From Ganoderma boninense (taxonomy: Eukaryota; Basidiomycota; Agaricomycetes; Polyporales; Polyporaceae): a stretch of 64,000 nt of DNA. Positions 10,637 through 22,054 of the stretch are shown one piece after another. The stretch's first letter is position 1. Every line of letters begins with the position of its first letter. The position numbers were made by a program, and so were the translations under genes. The DNA is taken from assembly GCA_002900995.3 (NCBI GenBank), contig CM035306.1, positions 4,377,450-4,441,449 on the forward strand, given 5' to 3'. The notes below the pieces were generated by a model. The model made no database searches. It was given only the letters and a program-made list of their open reading frames with translations, and was not told the DNA's origin.

Positions 10637-12166
10637 ATGGCCAAGAAAAAGAACAAGCAGGTATGTGATCCTACTGCACTGCTATGCGGGTCCTAAAAGC
10701 TTCCCAGGTTCTCCGACCTTGGTGCTGGTATTGTGAGAGGGAGTTCGAGGACGAGAAAGGTGAGCACTGCATAGCCTGTATGCGCATATACTATTTGCTA
10801 ACGGGCTTTCCAGTGCTAATGCAGCACCAGAAAGCCAAGCACTTCAAATGCAACCTCTGTCCTCGTCGCTTGAACACAGCCGGCGGTTTAGCCGTCCATA
10901 TTCAACAGGTTCACAAGCTGGAGCCCGAGAAGTGAGTCATTCGTGGTGCCCTCCGTTTTTCACTTCCTCATTCTTTCAGCCTCCCTCGAATTGAAAACGC
11001 CCTTCCCGGTCGTGATGGCTACGAAGTGGAGATTTTTGGTATGGAGGGTATCCCCGCCCCTGACGTGGCAGACTATAAGCGACGTAAGGAGATCGAGCTC
11101 GGCTTGAACCCTGGTTCCATTACACAACCCCAATCCAAGCGTCCGAAAATCGAGAATCGCCCTCTTTCCGAGGACGAGCTCAAGGCCCAACTCGAGGCCC
11201 ACAAGGCTCTCATGGGCGCTTCAGAGGCATCCGCCGCGCCCGCAGTGTCAGACGCTGCATCAGGCGCGGTCTATGCAGCTCCTTCGCAAACATATGCCGC
11301 CCCACCGACTCCCGCAGTGCCGACGCCTGTTATGTCCCCTCCTGGGGGTCCTCCCATTATGCCTCCAGGTGCGCCCCCTTTCATGCCCGGAGTTCCCCCT
11401 CCAGGTTTCCCAGGTCAGCCGCCCTTCCCCCTTCCCGGTATGCCTCTGCCGCCTGGGTAAGTCATTTTTCTTATGGAGTCGGGGTAATGCTCATAACCTT
11501 TCAACAGCATGCAGCCGCTGCCGGGGTTCCCGGGCATGGCACCACCTCCTTTTGGTGGTTCTCCTCCGCCTGGCATGTTGCCACCGGGTGTGCCACCGTT
11601 CCCTCCAGGTGTGAGACCACCTTTCCCCCCTCCATTCCTGCCTCCGGGTATGCCTCTGCCGGGCATGCCACCAACAGCATTCTCTCCACCTCCGGGATTG
11701 TTGCCTCCCGGCGTCAATATCCCACCTATCCCCGGTGCGTCACCAATATCACCTCCTCCCGGAGTGCCTGGCGCTCCTCCCCCTGGTGCTCCCATTTTCG
11801 TACCCGCTATTGCGCCTCCCTCCCAAACACCACCTACATACGACCAGCAACAGCATCAAGAACAGCAGCAGCCACCCGCGTCCACGGTACCGCCGACCCC
11901 GCTCGTTTTACCGAACCCGTCTTTGGCGCAGGTTAACCCGACCTTCAAGAAGGCGACGATCCTGAAGTGGTCAGAAGCAAACTTTTCGCCGGTACGTTAT
12001 TGTCAACGGCTGTCTTTGTCCCCGCTGACTAATTATCCCACAGGAAGAGACACGGTCAAGACACCCTAAGTACTTCTTCCCCGTATCCGCTGACGGCCCC
12101 GTGCCCAACGTACCCGCTGAGGAGATGCGTGGAAAGAAGCGAGCAAGAGCTGAGGATTTCCTGTAG
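10637..12166 (+). CDS. C2H2 zinc-finger protein of the ZNF207/BuGZ type, proline-rich
   Basis: Ortholog-like to animal ZNF207/BuGZ, which acts in spindle assembly and Bub3 handling; the fungal role is inferred only. Six exons fit exactly: 10637-10660, 10708-10759, 10814-10931, 10980-11456, 11508-11991 and 12044-12166, giving 425 residues. It starts [20 protein letters not shown]. The fingers follow as [18 protein letters not shown] (first), then [20 protein letters not shown] (second), and then [20 protein letters not shown], a hallmark of the family. The middle, about residues 125-330, is very rich in Pro, Gly and Met (repeated GMPLPP, PPGFPG, PGAPP types). Near the end [14 protein letters not shown] resembles the conserved EE-R-PKY block of animal BuGZ. 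The C-terminus is [11 protein letters not shown], a basic stretch that could serve nuclear import. A classical GLEBS motif was not identified. Confidence 0.87.
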
Positions 12167-14300
12167 TCGACGTACGCAACATTGGGGGTCTCCGTCGCCG
12201 AGGACGCTCGAGAGGTCGACGGGATGCGCTCACCAGTCCGTCCCATCCACCCCTTCCTTCTCCCCATCGTCGTTTTGACTCATTGCTACTTCGTGCATAT
12301 GCTCGACGGCTGTACGAGTTGGCCCCGAGAATCAAGGTCGAAGAGTGGTTGTTGGTGGACATTCGGTGCGGTACTATTCACCCTTCTTATGTTACGTCAC
12401 TTTACCTATAGCCGCTACTATGATACTACGTCCGGTCGGTCGTTTCTCTTCTCTTATCTTTCCCCTATTATTGGCGCCGCGACAGCTAGCACCGTCTGGC
12501 GTCGTAGCGTGTCGCCTATGTAAGCAAAGGTTTGTGTGTATGGAGCGTATGATGTTTGTCTGTTGCAGGTGTCGCTTACCAATAATCGAAAAGATGCCCT
12601 GTGTCTGTCTGTGACTGTGCGATGAATTCCGCGTTGGGAAGGGGGTCTGCTGAAGATGGGAGAAACCATAGAAACGTCCGTCGTCATCCATCTGTTGTTG
12701 ACGAACGCTCCTGGAGGCTGATTGGTGGTAACAGTCACCTTAGATTTCATACACAAGGTCGAAGGGAGCACTGCGTGTCGCCCTGAAGTCGTTGCTGCAT
12801 TAGGGTGAGGAGCGTTTTGTGAGTTTTTCTAGGACTTTCGCGTCTTCCTGTCCCGCTGCAGGGGTGAGCTGCAGCGCGGGCGTGCTGCGCAATCCGGGTT
12901 GAGCAAGCTCCTCTACAGTCGATGTGGTGCTGGGGATGCATGGCTGTCCGGCATGTTTCGGTCGCGGAAATATATTTCGATCTCCTTCGATCAACGTAAT
13001 GCTGTATACCCTGCGCCGATGGACACTGGCTCACCTTCGCTCACCTCTGTCGGCGTGCTGGTCCGACGCTACCTTTCCGCATGTGCCTGTGCGATGTGAG
13101 CGTATATCTAGTCCGCCGTAGTCACCCCCTAGGGTCTCATATTCATTGCTTTCTGCTTCTTCCATCATTCGGGTCGCCGTCCTCGGTCAGAGAACCTCCG
13201 ACTGGGTTGTGCGCACGCACTCGTGTGATCAAGCTCAGGTGCGGTAACTCCTCTGGTGTTCCTCTCTGCCGATCGTATTCACTGACATTTAACGCAGACT
13301 GCTGCTACGTTTCCCCAAAGGTCCGTCCGGCGAGCTGCCCATTATCATTATCATGTCTACCTACGTGTCCTGACGAAGAACCAAGCAGGACTGCCATGAG
13401 CGGCTGTCGTTACAATCGGTTGACCCCGACTCCCGTCCGCGCCAACAGGAGCGAGGAAAAGGAAATCGAGGAGTCGGCGCTGTTCGACAGCGCCTGAGAC
13501 CACGAGCCCTCGAACAACTCGTGGAGCTATGTATACCACTTAGCGCTATCCGGCCTAAGCGCTGAAGAGCTACGCCTTGCACGGTAGCATCCAGTTCCAG
13601 TTCCAGTTCCTGTTGTGGGCCTAGAAACAGAAACAGGTCGACGAGCGCAATTCCTCCGGTCATCCTACGTCACACCCTTCCTGGAGACGAATTAGAGACC
13701 TGCACCCTTCGAGTGCCGTATCCCGTGGTTCGTTCTGTCTAGCATCGCCCACCGGCCACTGAGCTGGTCTCACCTCTGTCGCGATTGCAATCGGAGCGCG
13801 CGTACCGCTATCGGCCATTTCGAAGATCGCGGAATGACGTCGTGGGGGCTCGCCATATCACGGCTATGGTATTCAAGGCTTCGTGTATGGCCACAGAGCG
13901 GACAACGTGGGTAGAGCGCTCTAGCGGTCAATGTGGCCAGCTCTACTCGCGACGTTCACCGGACCCGGACCCGGAGCAGGGCGAAGGTGAGCGTCACCAT
14001 GCCAAGGCACGTCCGCACGCGGGCCCGAACGAGGAGCCTGCAAGCTCCACTCACATAGACTGTTCAGCGCGCACTCTCCCAGGCGGTCTCTGCCACCGTC
14101 GACCCGGCAGTTCCAGTGGGCATCGTCCTGGCGCTTCCCCAGTTGCGTCACCGCGGGGTCGGTCGACACATCCATCCATTCGTGCTTCATTCTGATACGT
14201 GTCACTCACTCGGTTCCCTGTCAGCTAGGAGGGAGATTAGGTTGCAGTGTCAGGACCAATCTCGCTGGGCGAGCGAGAAACGCGCTGCACGGAGGGGAAG
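12167..14300. other. Intergenic region of about 2.1 kb without a recognised gene
   Basis: No product can be named. The best coding hint is on the minus strand at 12800-12994, where a frame reads IEGDRNIFPRPKHAGQPC and ends EDAKVLEKLTKRSSP before a stop. A possible upstream exon starts near 13180 (MEEAESNEYETLGGDYGG). I could not join the two in phase, so no gene is called. The rest (13050-14300) has only short unconvincing frames. Confidence 0.4.
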
Positions 14301-14307
14301 ATATAAG
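14301..14307 (+). promoter_or_regulatory. TATA box of the FAD-oxidase gene
   Basis: ATATAAG lies about 90 bp upstream of the ATG at 14392. A pyrimidine-rich stretch (14330-14390) follows before the start, as is common in fungal leaders. Confidence 0.5.
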
Positions 14308-14391
14308 GCCTCCTGCGAGGTCTGTCCTTTTCTCTAGTCTTGTTGGACTCCACTCATCCTTCTCCCTCCCTCTTTTGTCCTTCTCATCGTC

Positions 14392-16334
14392 ATGCGCAGA
14401 GTCCTTGCATGCTCTGTCGTCCTTTCTGCCATATCCTCCGCGCTCGGTTCTTGGATCCCGTACAGCCAGCTCAAAACCCGCGGCAGAAATGGCCTCCTCG
14501 ACTGTCTCGAAGATGCCGGTCTCGACCCCGTCGTTGAGGGCGACCCTGAATATGCTACCGAGGCTCTGCCCTTCAACCTCCGGTAACACACTCTGGGACA
14601 CTTGAATCCTGGCTTTTATCGCTGATCGATTTCCTCAGATTCCACTGGAAGCCTGCCGCTCTCGTATATCCTACGGACGCCGAGGGCGTCGCAGCCGCCG
14701 TCAAGTGCGGCGGCGACCACGATGTCAAGGTCAACGCACGGAGCGGCGGCCACTCCTGTAAGAACACCCTTCCGTACGCCTTCGCTGTATACCGTTGACG
14801 TTGACACATTCTGTGCGCTGCATCAGACGCCGCGTTCGCCTTGGGCGGTGAGGACGGCCACCTGACCGTCAGCCTCGACCACCTCCGCCACCTTTCCCTC
14901 CGCGGCGACGAGGTCACCTTCGGCACCGGCAACCGTCTCGGCGACGTCGCCCTCTACCTCTGGGAGAATGGTGCGTCTGCTCCTGCACGAGGCGCGGTGG
15001 CTCTGTGGCTCTGTGCTCGCGGGGCGCCTGCACCCAAACGGCGGCCTGAACTCTAACTCAACGATGCTGCATGCTTGACAGGCCAGCGCGCAATGGCGCA
15101 TGGTACTTGTCCGTACGTCGGCTCTGGCGGTCACGCTGGCCAGGGCGGCTTCGGGCTGCCCTCACGCGCATGGGGGCTGCTCGCGGACCAGATCACGTCG
15201 CTCGAGATCGTCACCGCCGACGGTACCATCCGCACCGCGTCCCACACGCAGAACGCGGGCCTCTTCTGGGCGGCGACCGGGGCGGGCGCGTCGTTCGGCA
15301 TCATCACCTCGTTCACCGCGGCGACGCACCGCGCGCCCGACTCTGTCGCGTTCTCGTACACGTTCGCCGACTATGGGGCGGAGGAGGCGAGCAGGGGCCT
15401 GCAGGCGTGGCAGAGATTCGCGAGCGACCCACACAGCAAGCTCGACCCCGCCGTCGGCCTGCAGATCCACGTCGAGCCCGACGACGAGAAGGCCATCGTC
15501 TTCTCCGTCTCTGGCGTCTACTGTGAGTAGTGGCAGCCGTACTTCCTCCGAGTGCTGCATGATGACGTTAACCCGACGCATCCATCCTCTGGATCTGATA
15601 CATGATGGTGCCCCAAAACAGACGGCGTGGACATCGCGACAGTCAACGCCACCTTCGCGCCGCTCCTCCAGGAGCTCGGTGCGCCGACCGGCATCTCGCT
15701 GCAGGAGCAGGACTGGATCACGTCCGTGCTCAGCCTGGGCGGCGCGAGCAGCATCGCGGAGCTCAACACGACGCTCGCGCCGGACGGCAACGACACGTTC
15801 TACGCGACGTCCACGTTCGTGCCCGCCGCGGCGCCGATGATGAACCGCGCGGCGTCCGACGCGCTGTTCGCGTACTTCTACGGGCCCGGGGCGCGGACGG
15901 ACGTGGAGTGGTTCGTGATCTTCGACCTGTATGGGGGCGGGGACTCGGCTGTGACGAGTAAGGGCGCGGACTACAACGCGTTCGACGCGCGCGACGCGCT
16001 GTACTCGATCCAGTACTACGGGACTATTCCGGAGTCCGTCACGGACGCGGACGGGATCGCGTTCATCCAGGGCATGAAGAAGGCCGTCGAGGACAACCAG
16101 CCCGAGACGCGGTTCAAGGAGTATGGTGCGTGCTTGCGTTCGGCACGCTGTCGTTCGCGGGGCTTGGGGCTGACTGTGACTGTGTGCCGGCGTGGTGCAG
16201 TGAACTATATCGATAGCACGTACACCGCGGAGGAGTCGCACAAGCGCTACTACCCGACGCACACCGAGAGGCTCAGGGAGCTCAAGGACAAGTATGACCC
16301 GAAGCGTGTCATCAGCTTCCCTCAAGACTTCTGA
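14392..16334 (+). CDS. Secreted FAD-linked oxidase (berberine-bridge-enzyme type, AA7-like)
   Basis: Flavoprotein oxidase of the FAD_binding_4 plus BBE family, probably oxidising a carbohydrate or related alcohol outside the cell; the substrate is inferred only from the family. Exons are 14392-14582, 14639-14757, 14827-14970, 15082-15522, 15622-16125 and 16201-16334, giving 510 residues. A signal peptide is visible (MRRVLACSVVLSAISSALGS). Two covalent flavin attachment residues are present: His about 102 in NARSGGHSY and Cys about 161 in GTCPYVGSGGHAGQGG, as in bicovalent glucooligosaccharide oxidases. The BBE C-terminal motif region appears as YIDSTYTAEESHKRYYPTH and LRELKDKYDPKRVISFPQDF, where the last Asp-Pro-x-x-Val-hydrophobic block is typical. 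Long minus-strand frames over this gene are shadows. Confidence 0.93.
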
Positions 16335-17485
16335 AGACCGTGTCTCGGACCTGGCTGAGGTCTGGGAGGGCGTTGTCAGGGATTTGTTCCTGGAAGTGGT
16401 ATGGACAAAGTATAATGAACCGTAGATTATAATGTTCTCTGTCTATAGTACACATAGTCTGCATCGCTGATACTACACGTTTTCATGAAAGACAAGGCTG
16501 CGGTATTGAATGTCTTCGTTCCGTGCACCGACGCTGCCAGTGTGGGTTCGGGAGACCGCATACACATCGTGTGTAACATGCCATCCATCAGCTCACAGTG
16601 GAGTCGACGGCTCTGTGCCCAACAACAGGTCTCCATCCATCCCTGAAATAGAGTTTGGGTAGGGACTACAACGAGTCTGTCAGCGGGCCGGGCTAGGCGA
16701 AGGGAATCATGGCGAAGTAGCGGTTCGACTCGGGATGTGATGACTTGGATAGGAGAGGTTGGCTAGACCATCTCTGTGGATGCCGTGAAGGCTGTGGAAA
16801 TGGTATCTAGAGTTTGACATAAAAGACGAGCGCTGCGCATACCCAGGCATATGAGTATAGAGAAGGAGTGTCCAGACGCGCTAAGGGAGGTTCGGGAAGA
16901 TTTCCAACGCGATGACGCTGAACGACACGGGTAGTGTCCCAGTTTCTGCCTGACTTCCAACTGGCGGGCGTTGTCAAGTTTTGTCGTATCTTTGAAGAAG
17001 AAGGGAAGTGGTCGAAGGAATCTACCCGTAGCCAGGTTGAGAAATCCCACACGTCTCGAGAAGCCTTCGGTCTGAGCATCTGCGCTCTCGTAGAAACCTC
17101 TCGGGCGGAAGAATAGGAATAGACGCTAGCGGCGCAGAATCCGAGTTGGAAAATGTCGTTCATGAGCGTGGTAGACATCGATGGAAGCAAGCGGACAAGC
17201 TTTGGGCGAACACACCAAACCGCTGGCCAACTTCGCTCGTCCTGGCGCCTCTACTCGATATCCACGGGCCGACTCCGCTGCTCCTGTGTATAAACCTATA
17301 GCCCGCTCGGATCACACTTGGGGCAGCAGAAGGCACGTCGTCCTGGTCTACGACCACGACAGCTCACTCGACCAGATCCTCTTGTCGTCAGGCTTCGGGA
17401 TATCAACGATGTCGGGTGGATCACTCGTGGTTGGTATCGAGCCTGGGCACTGCACGCTGCGGGGTGCTGGCACTAGTGCAGGACG
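16335..17485. other. Intergenic region, tail-to-tail between the FAD-oxidase and F-box genes
   Basis: Both flanking genes end here. Minus-strand frames at 16763-17190 show some protein-like stretches (STRAQMLRPKASRDVWDF) but no domain, and I could not build a supported gene. Confidence 0.4.
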
Positions 17486-19402
17486 TCATTTCAACAGGAA
17501 GTCCCCGAGCTGGCTCTGAGAGAACCGTTCAAGCACAGTCTCGCGGTCGTACTGCGCCCCAGTCGAGTCCAACAGGTCGTCCACGAACGCGACCATGGTC
17601 CAGGCCGTGCTCGGCACCTTATTCCGCTCGCGGTCCATATCCGAGTCCGACTCCGCGTCCGACTGTCCCATCTCGCCGTCTCCTCTCTCATCGACATCGC
17701 CCGCCTCGTCCGCGTCCGAGTCCGCGCCCGAGCTCGAGGGGGGCGGCGCGTATTCGTACTCGCCTTCCGAGTCCCCGTCGAGCTCCGCCTCCGCCTCCGC
17801 CTCCGCCTCGCCCACATCCAGGGGGCAGACGTCCGCCGGGAGGCCGAAGCCCGCGGGGTCGACCGCGACCGCCCACGCGTGCTGCCGCATGCGCCACCCG
17901 CCGACCCAGTAGAAGTCGGCCACGGACCCGCCCGACGTCGCCATGAACCAGTCGGCATGGGCGTCTGACGTCTCGATCCCGCCGCGGAGGCGCGAGACGT
18001 CCTCGAGCGCGCGGGGTGGAAGGACCGCGGGACGAGCTTGGGCGTGGGTCCAGGACCAGGCGCACCTTCTTCAGCTGCGGGGCGCGCGCGGTGGGCGCGA
18101 GGCGGTAGGCGGATGCGGACGGCTTCGCGCAGATGTCGAGGTAGAGGAGCGTGGGGGAGTGGATGTTCAGCGCGGTGCGGTCCTCGGGCGTGATGACTCG
18201 GAGAAAGGCGAGGTGGGCGATGCGGGGACACAGCTCGTGCAGGCGTGGCAAAAGGACGGTGTTCGCGTGCAGGTCGTGGGGCACGTAGGTGTAGGGCATG
18301 AAGTGGAGGGATTCTAGCTGTTTGCCGTGGGCGTCGAGGAGTGGGATCGGGATGTGGTCCGGTGATGTGCAGGTCAGGTTTGCGAGGTGGGGCATCATCC
18401 ACTGTGTAGTGATGTAGTAGACGAACGGGGGAAAGTCGCAGAAGATAGAAAGCGTTTTGAGCGCAGGGAGTGCCACAGATCGGGGAGCGATGAGGACGGG
18501 TCAGAGGCCCGAGTGGGATTATTTGGCAGTGGTGACAGGGTGCCGAGTTCAAGAGAGACGAGGCACGGTGCGGAGGAAAGGAGGTGCGCAAGGGGAAAGA
18601 AAGAACCCTCGTATGTGGTAAGATCAAGATGTAGGGTCGAGAGCCTTGCGTTGAGTAAATGAGAAAGGAGATTACCAGCACGCTCTTGACTGAGGTCTAG
18701 TATCCATGTCAGGTTGAAAGCAGTGGGGCTCGCGGGGAGCGCGCCACAAGCAAAGTCATATGGTTGGAAGCTGAGCTGAGGGTGGGGGATGAAGGTGAAA
18801 GACTGAAGCATCCTGCACTGGGCGAGGATGTATTCAAAGTCCTCACGTGCTACTTGAGCACAGTGTGTCAGGACTACACACATATCCACATGTATGACGC
18901 GGACGAGGTGGGAGAGATTCTGTTTTCTGTCCTGGCGAAAAGTATTCGCGAGAGCCGAGATTTGGCCCATTCGCCTGAGGACGATGTCCGAGTAGAGAAG
19001 CTCGGTCGCGGGAGCAGACCACGCTTTACAGACTAGAACCAGGGACTTCTTGGTCCTCAGAGAGACAAACCAAGGGTTCCTTGGACCACGATATACGGAG
19101 GGCGGGTGATGATATGGAGGCCCTTCAGGTTGAGTGAGTCTACAGATTGGAAGCAAGATCTCTGCAGGACGGGATGGCTACAGGCCGCGACGCCGGACCT
19201 TGTCCTGTACGTTAGCAGAAGCCCTGGATAACTCCGATAAGTATGGACATACCACATGCCGTAGCAAGCCCTTTGTCTCTGCTAGCTGAGAAGCATATAG
19301 GTCAGATATCAAGCTTTGGGTAGCAATCTTGCGCAGTAGAGCGTTGTTGGCCGCTGTTAGCGAGGCATACTTTGCTCGGAGGCGTGTGACTTCATCGATG
19401 AT
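17486..19402 (-). pseudogene. F-box protein gene, 5' end lost in assembly gap, two apparent frame breaks
   Basis: Member of the Agaricomycete F-box group that has an N-terminal coiled coil, an F-box and a leucine-rich C-terminal half; such proteins are substrate adaptors of SCF ubiquitin ligases (family knowledge). Visible parts in order: a coiled coil next to the gap (DEVTRLRAKYASLTAANNAL, LISDLYASQLAETKG), the F-box-like block (REILLPICRLTQPE, then KSLVLVCKAWSAPATELLYS), leucine-rich repeats, and a C-terminal acidic low-complexity segment at about 17650-17820 followed by SQLGDFLLK and a stop. The frame breaks at about 18480 (before SVALPALKTLSIF) and about 18000 (before LEDVSRLRGGIETS), with no usable intron at either place. 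It may be a decaying gene or carry sequencing errors; the start lies in or beyond the N run. Confidence 0.65.
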
Positions 19403-19502
19403 NNNNNNNNNNNNNNNNNNNNNNNNNNNNNNNNNNNNNNNNNNNNNNNNNNNNNNNNNNNNNNNNNNNNNNNNNNNNNNNNNNNNNNNNNNNNNNNNNN
19501 NN
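19403..19502. other. Assembly gap (100 N)
   Basis: Exactly 100 N bases, the conventional placeholder for a gap of unknown size. It interrupts the 5' part of the F-box gene and possibly another gene on the right. Confidence 0.99.
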
Positions 19503-19652
19503 CGACTGCGGAGAACGACCCTCCCATACTGGACCTCCCGCCGTGCGTTTTCTATTCAGCCCTTGTCTGATTTCGTTCCTCTGATTGGTCGCGACGACAG
19601 TGCGTACTGGGATCCCGACGGCAACAACTGGGACGGGGACGAGAAGGACTGA
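19503..19652 (+). CDS. C-terminal fragment of an unknown protein, cut by the gap
   Basis: An open frame emerges from the gap and ends at 19652. It reads PLSDFVPLIGRDDSAYWDP and finishes NNWDGDEKD. The acidic tail looks like a natural C-terminus, but too little remains to name a family. It could also be a chance frame. Confidence 0.3.
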   Translation, partial: RLRRTTLPYWTSRRAFSIQPLSDFVPLIGRDDSAYWDPDGNNWDGDEKD

Positions 19653-20348
19653 ATGCCTCTTCAGTTGCACGGGCCCCCTACTATATCGTAGCGTCGCCAG
19701 CGAGGGTGGTCGTACCGACCATATAGTCGTGGTCGGTTGTACAATACTAGTAACTTATGCTCACCAGGCGCTTCAGCCATACACCAACAACGCCGGAGAC
19801 AATGTGGACGCAAGGACAAGGCCGCAGCCGGGCGTGAAGATGTCCCGCGAACTTCCCAGCATCATTCGCACCATCAATGTTCGTACGTCCCCGCGCTATA
19901 CTTCGGACGATGCTGTGTGTGCTTCTTACTTGAGTTTCACAGACGATCCTCTTTGTCGCTATGGTGTGATGGCCTGTGGGGGCCCTTTGAGCCTTCCACT
20001 CTCACCTCTTATCGCGAGCGAGATAAGGTTGGCTAAAGGAATCGATACATTTAATGCACCAGTGATTCTTTCCGGTTGAACAGCTAACAGGCCTTGTGAC
20101 ATATCTCAGGCCTAGCCAATCTCTTGACCAATTCCACATCACGAACATCTTACTTACCTGGGCGAACGATTCCCTTCATCTAGAGCGTGGGCATCGCCAC
20201 ATTGACGGCAACACAGGTACCTGTACGATCTTCCTTTCTTTTCCCGACCTCTTGATTGGCGTTACTGATGAGGAGTATGTACGCCGCCTGTGACCGTCGA
20301 GCACCTCGTCCTTAAATGTGCGTACATATCTCGCCTTCGCTTGACAAC
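19653..20348. other. Intergenic region
   Basis: No gene is supported. Plus-strand frames at 19585-20079 and 20096-20293 lack domains. The 3' part is presumably the promoter of the membrane-protein gene that starts at 20349. Confidence 0.4.
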
Positions 20349-22054
20349 ATGTTTCCCATCTTCAGCCAGCCCCAGCCTGGGCCGTGGGACTTCCCCACTA
20401 TCTCCCTGACCTTCGGCGGTGTTGACGCTTACCTCGCTGCCTTATGGCCTTCCATTGTGTTGCTGATTTTGTCGACGGCACTCCTAGGTAATTGGCGTCG
20501 TTCATATTTGCACAGCGTTACCTGCTGAAGCTGAAGTGTTTGTAGGGCTATTCACTGCCTTGGCATTATTCGCCAGCCTAGTGCTAGTGTAAGTACAAGT
20601 TCGTCATCGTCCTCCCCAGGTCATGGCAACTCACCACGTTCGCTAGGCGGAAGGGTCTCCGCGAGCCCCAAAATTCTGTTCTCCTCGTCGTAATAGTGTT
20701 CATGTATGCGTCGGCGGTCGCCCACTGGACGACTCTCCTCCTCAACGTCATCGGGTACTACGACGTTTCCCGAGCATATGCCGCTCAGATGGTGTGCCAA
20801 TGCACGAACGGGGACACTTGCCGTCTCCTGTGTCCAGTCATAATGGCACCTGAAGTGATGTGCACCATGAACAGCTTCGGTCTTCCCGGTGCCGTACACG
20901 GACTTACGGTGTGCGCGCCAACAGTTCTCCTCACTATCAACGTGTGTCTACATCGTTTTATGGTCCACGTTGATATGTGGCTTACTGGAACTTGAATGTG
21001 CCCAGATCGTTCTCGGCGACGGCGTCGTATGGTGGCGGGTGTGGGTCATCTGGCCTCGCAGCCTCCTCGTCCGCGTGATATGCGTCATCTTGCTTTCTGC
21101 CACTGTGGGTACGTTCCCTCGTTCCTCTGCTATGTATGTCTGTGTCCCGGCCTACTAACAAGCCTCATTTCGGCGTGGCGCAGCTACGGGGATCGTAGAT
21201 ACGTCGGACTCATGCTCGGCGGCGGCCTTCTCTACCCTCTCCGTGTACAACCTCACGTACGTCCCGTCGGGGTCCTTCTACCAGTCGGACCTCTTCGGCC
21301 TCGCTGCGTCGGTCCTGTCCTTGGCGACTAACATGGTCGCTACGATTCTAATCGGATGCAAAGCTTGGTGCGTTCTAAATTACTACTGACATCCCTTTGT
21401 TCTGCATCGTTTATCTATCTTTCTGGTGCTAGGGAGCACGGGAAGATCATGGGTAGCGTGTCGTCGTTGAAGAGAAGCAGCCGGGTCGAGAAGGTCCTCA
21501 TCTTTCTCGTGGAGTCCGGCACCATCTACTGCGTCATCTGGGTATGCACTCCGGGCCCCCCTCGTCTCTGCCACTTGTGCACATCTTGATCGGAGACGTC
21601 TCTAGATAGCTGTCCTAGCGCATCAAGTTGCGTTATTGGGGACTCCGGGGACTGTCCCCCCATTGGAGAAAAGGATGCTGGACGCGTTCAATTACTTCAT
21701 AAAGGGATGCCTAATCCCTCTCGTCGTGCGTTCTTTATTTCCAGGAAGTTCTCACAGGCATTAACATCCAGCTTCTATCCCTAGGGAATGTACCCGACGA
21801 TCATAATCACCCTCGTTGCGCTGAACAAGTCGCACTTCCACGGAACATCATTCGGAGCTGGTCCAGTGTCTGATATCTCGTTCCGGAATCCCATCACCGT
21901 GACCTCTACGGGCGACGAACGACTGTCCTTGCCGATGGTCGTATCCTGGCAAAATACTTCTATCGCATCGAAAACAGACGGTAACTCTGCTGGGCACGAA
22001 TGCCAGGTAGATGATCCGTCGTCGGATTGCCATGACCGCTCTGGAGCTAGTTGA
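20349..22054 (+). CDS. Multipass membrane protein, GDxxVWW family, paralog A
   Basis: A predicted seven-helix membrane protein of a family common in Agaricomycetes, function unknown. It starts MFPIFSQPQPGPWDFPTISL. Hydrophobic blocks follow in many exons: LWPSIVLLILSTALLG, LLVVIVFMYASAVAH, the signature VLGDGVVWWRVWVIW, LSLATNMVATILIGCKAW, VLIFLVESGTIYCVIW and MYPTIIITLVALNKS. Introns interrupt the gene at corresponding places in paralogs B and C. The tail after the last helix is polar and ends at 22054. In the middle, at about 20810-21005, I read LTVCAPTVLLTIN spliced to IVLGDGVVWW. Exon limits are approximate. Confidence 0.72.

Noticed and set aside
15162..16325. 387-codon minus-strand open frame
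   Set aside because: It lies over the FAD-oxidase exons, which have a clear family match and consistent splicing on the plus strand.
16710..16740. Possible tRNA T-arm (GCGGTTCGACTCGGG)
   Set aside because: No matching acceptor stem, anticodon arm or A box was found around it.
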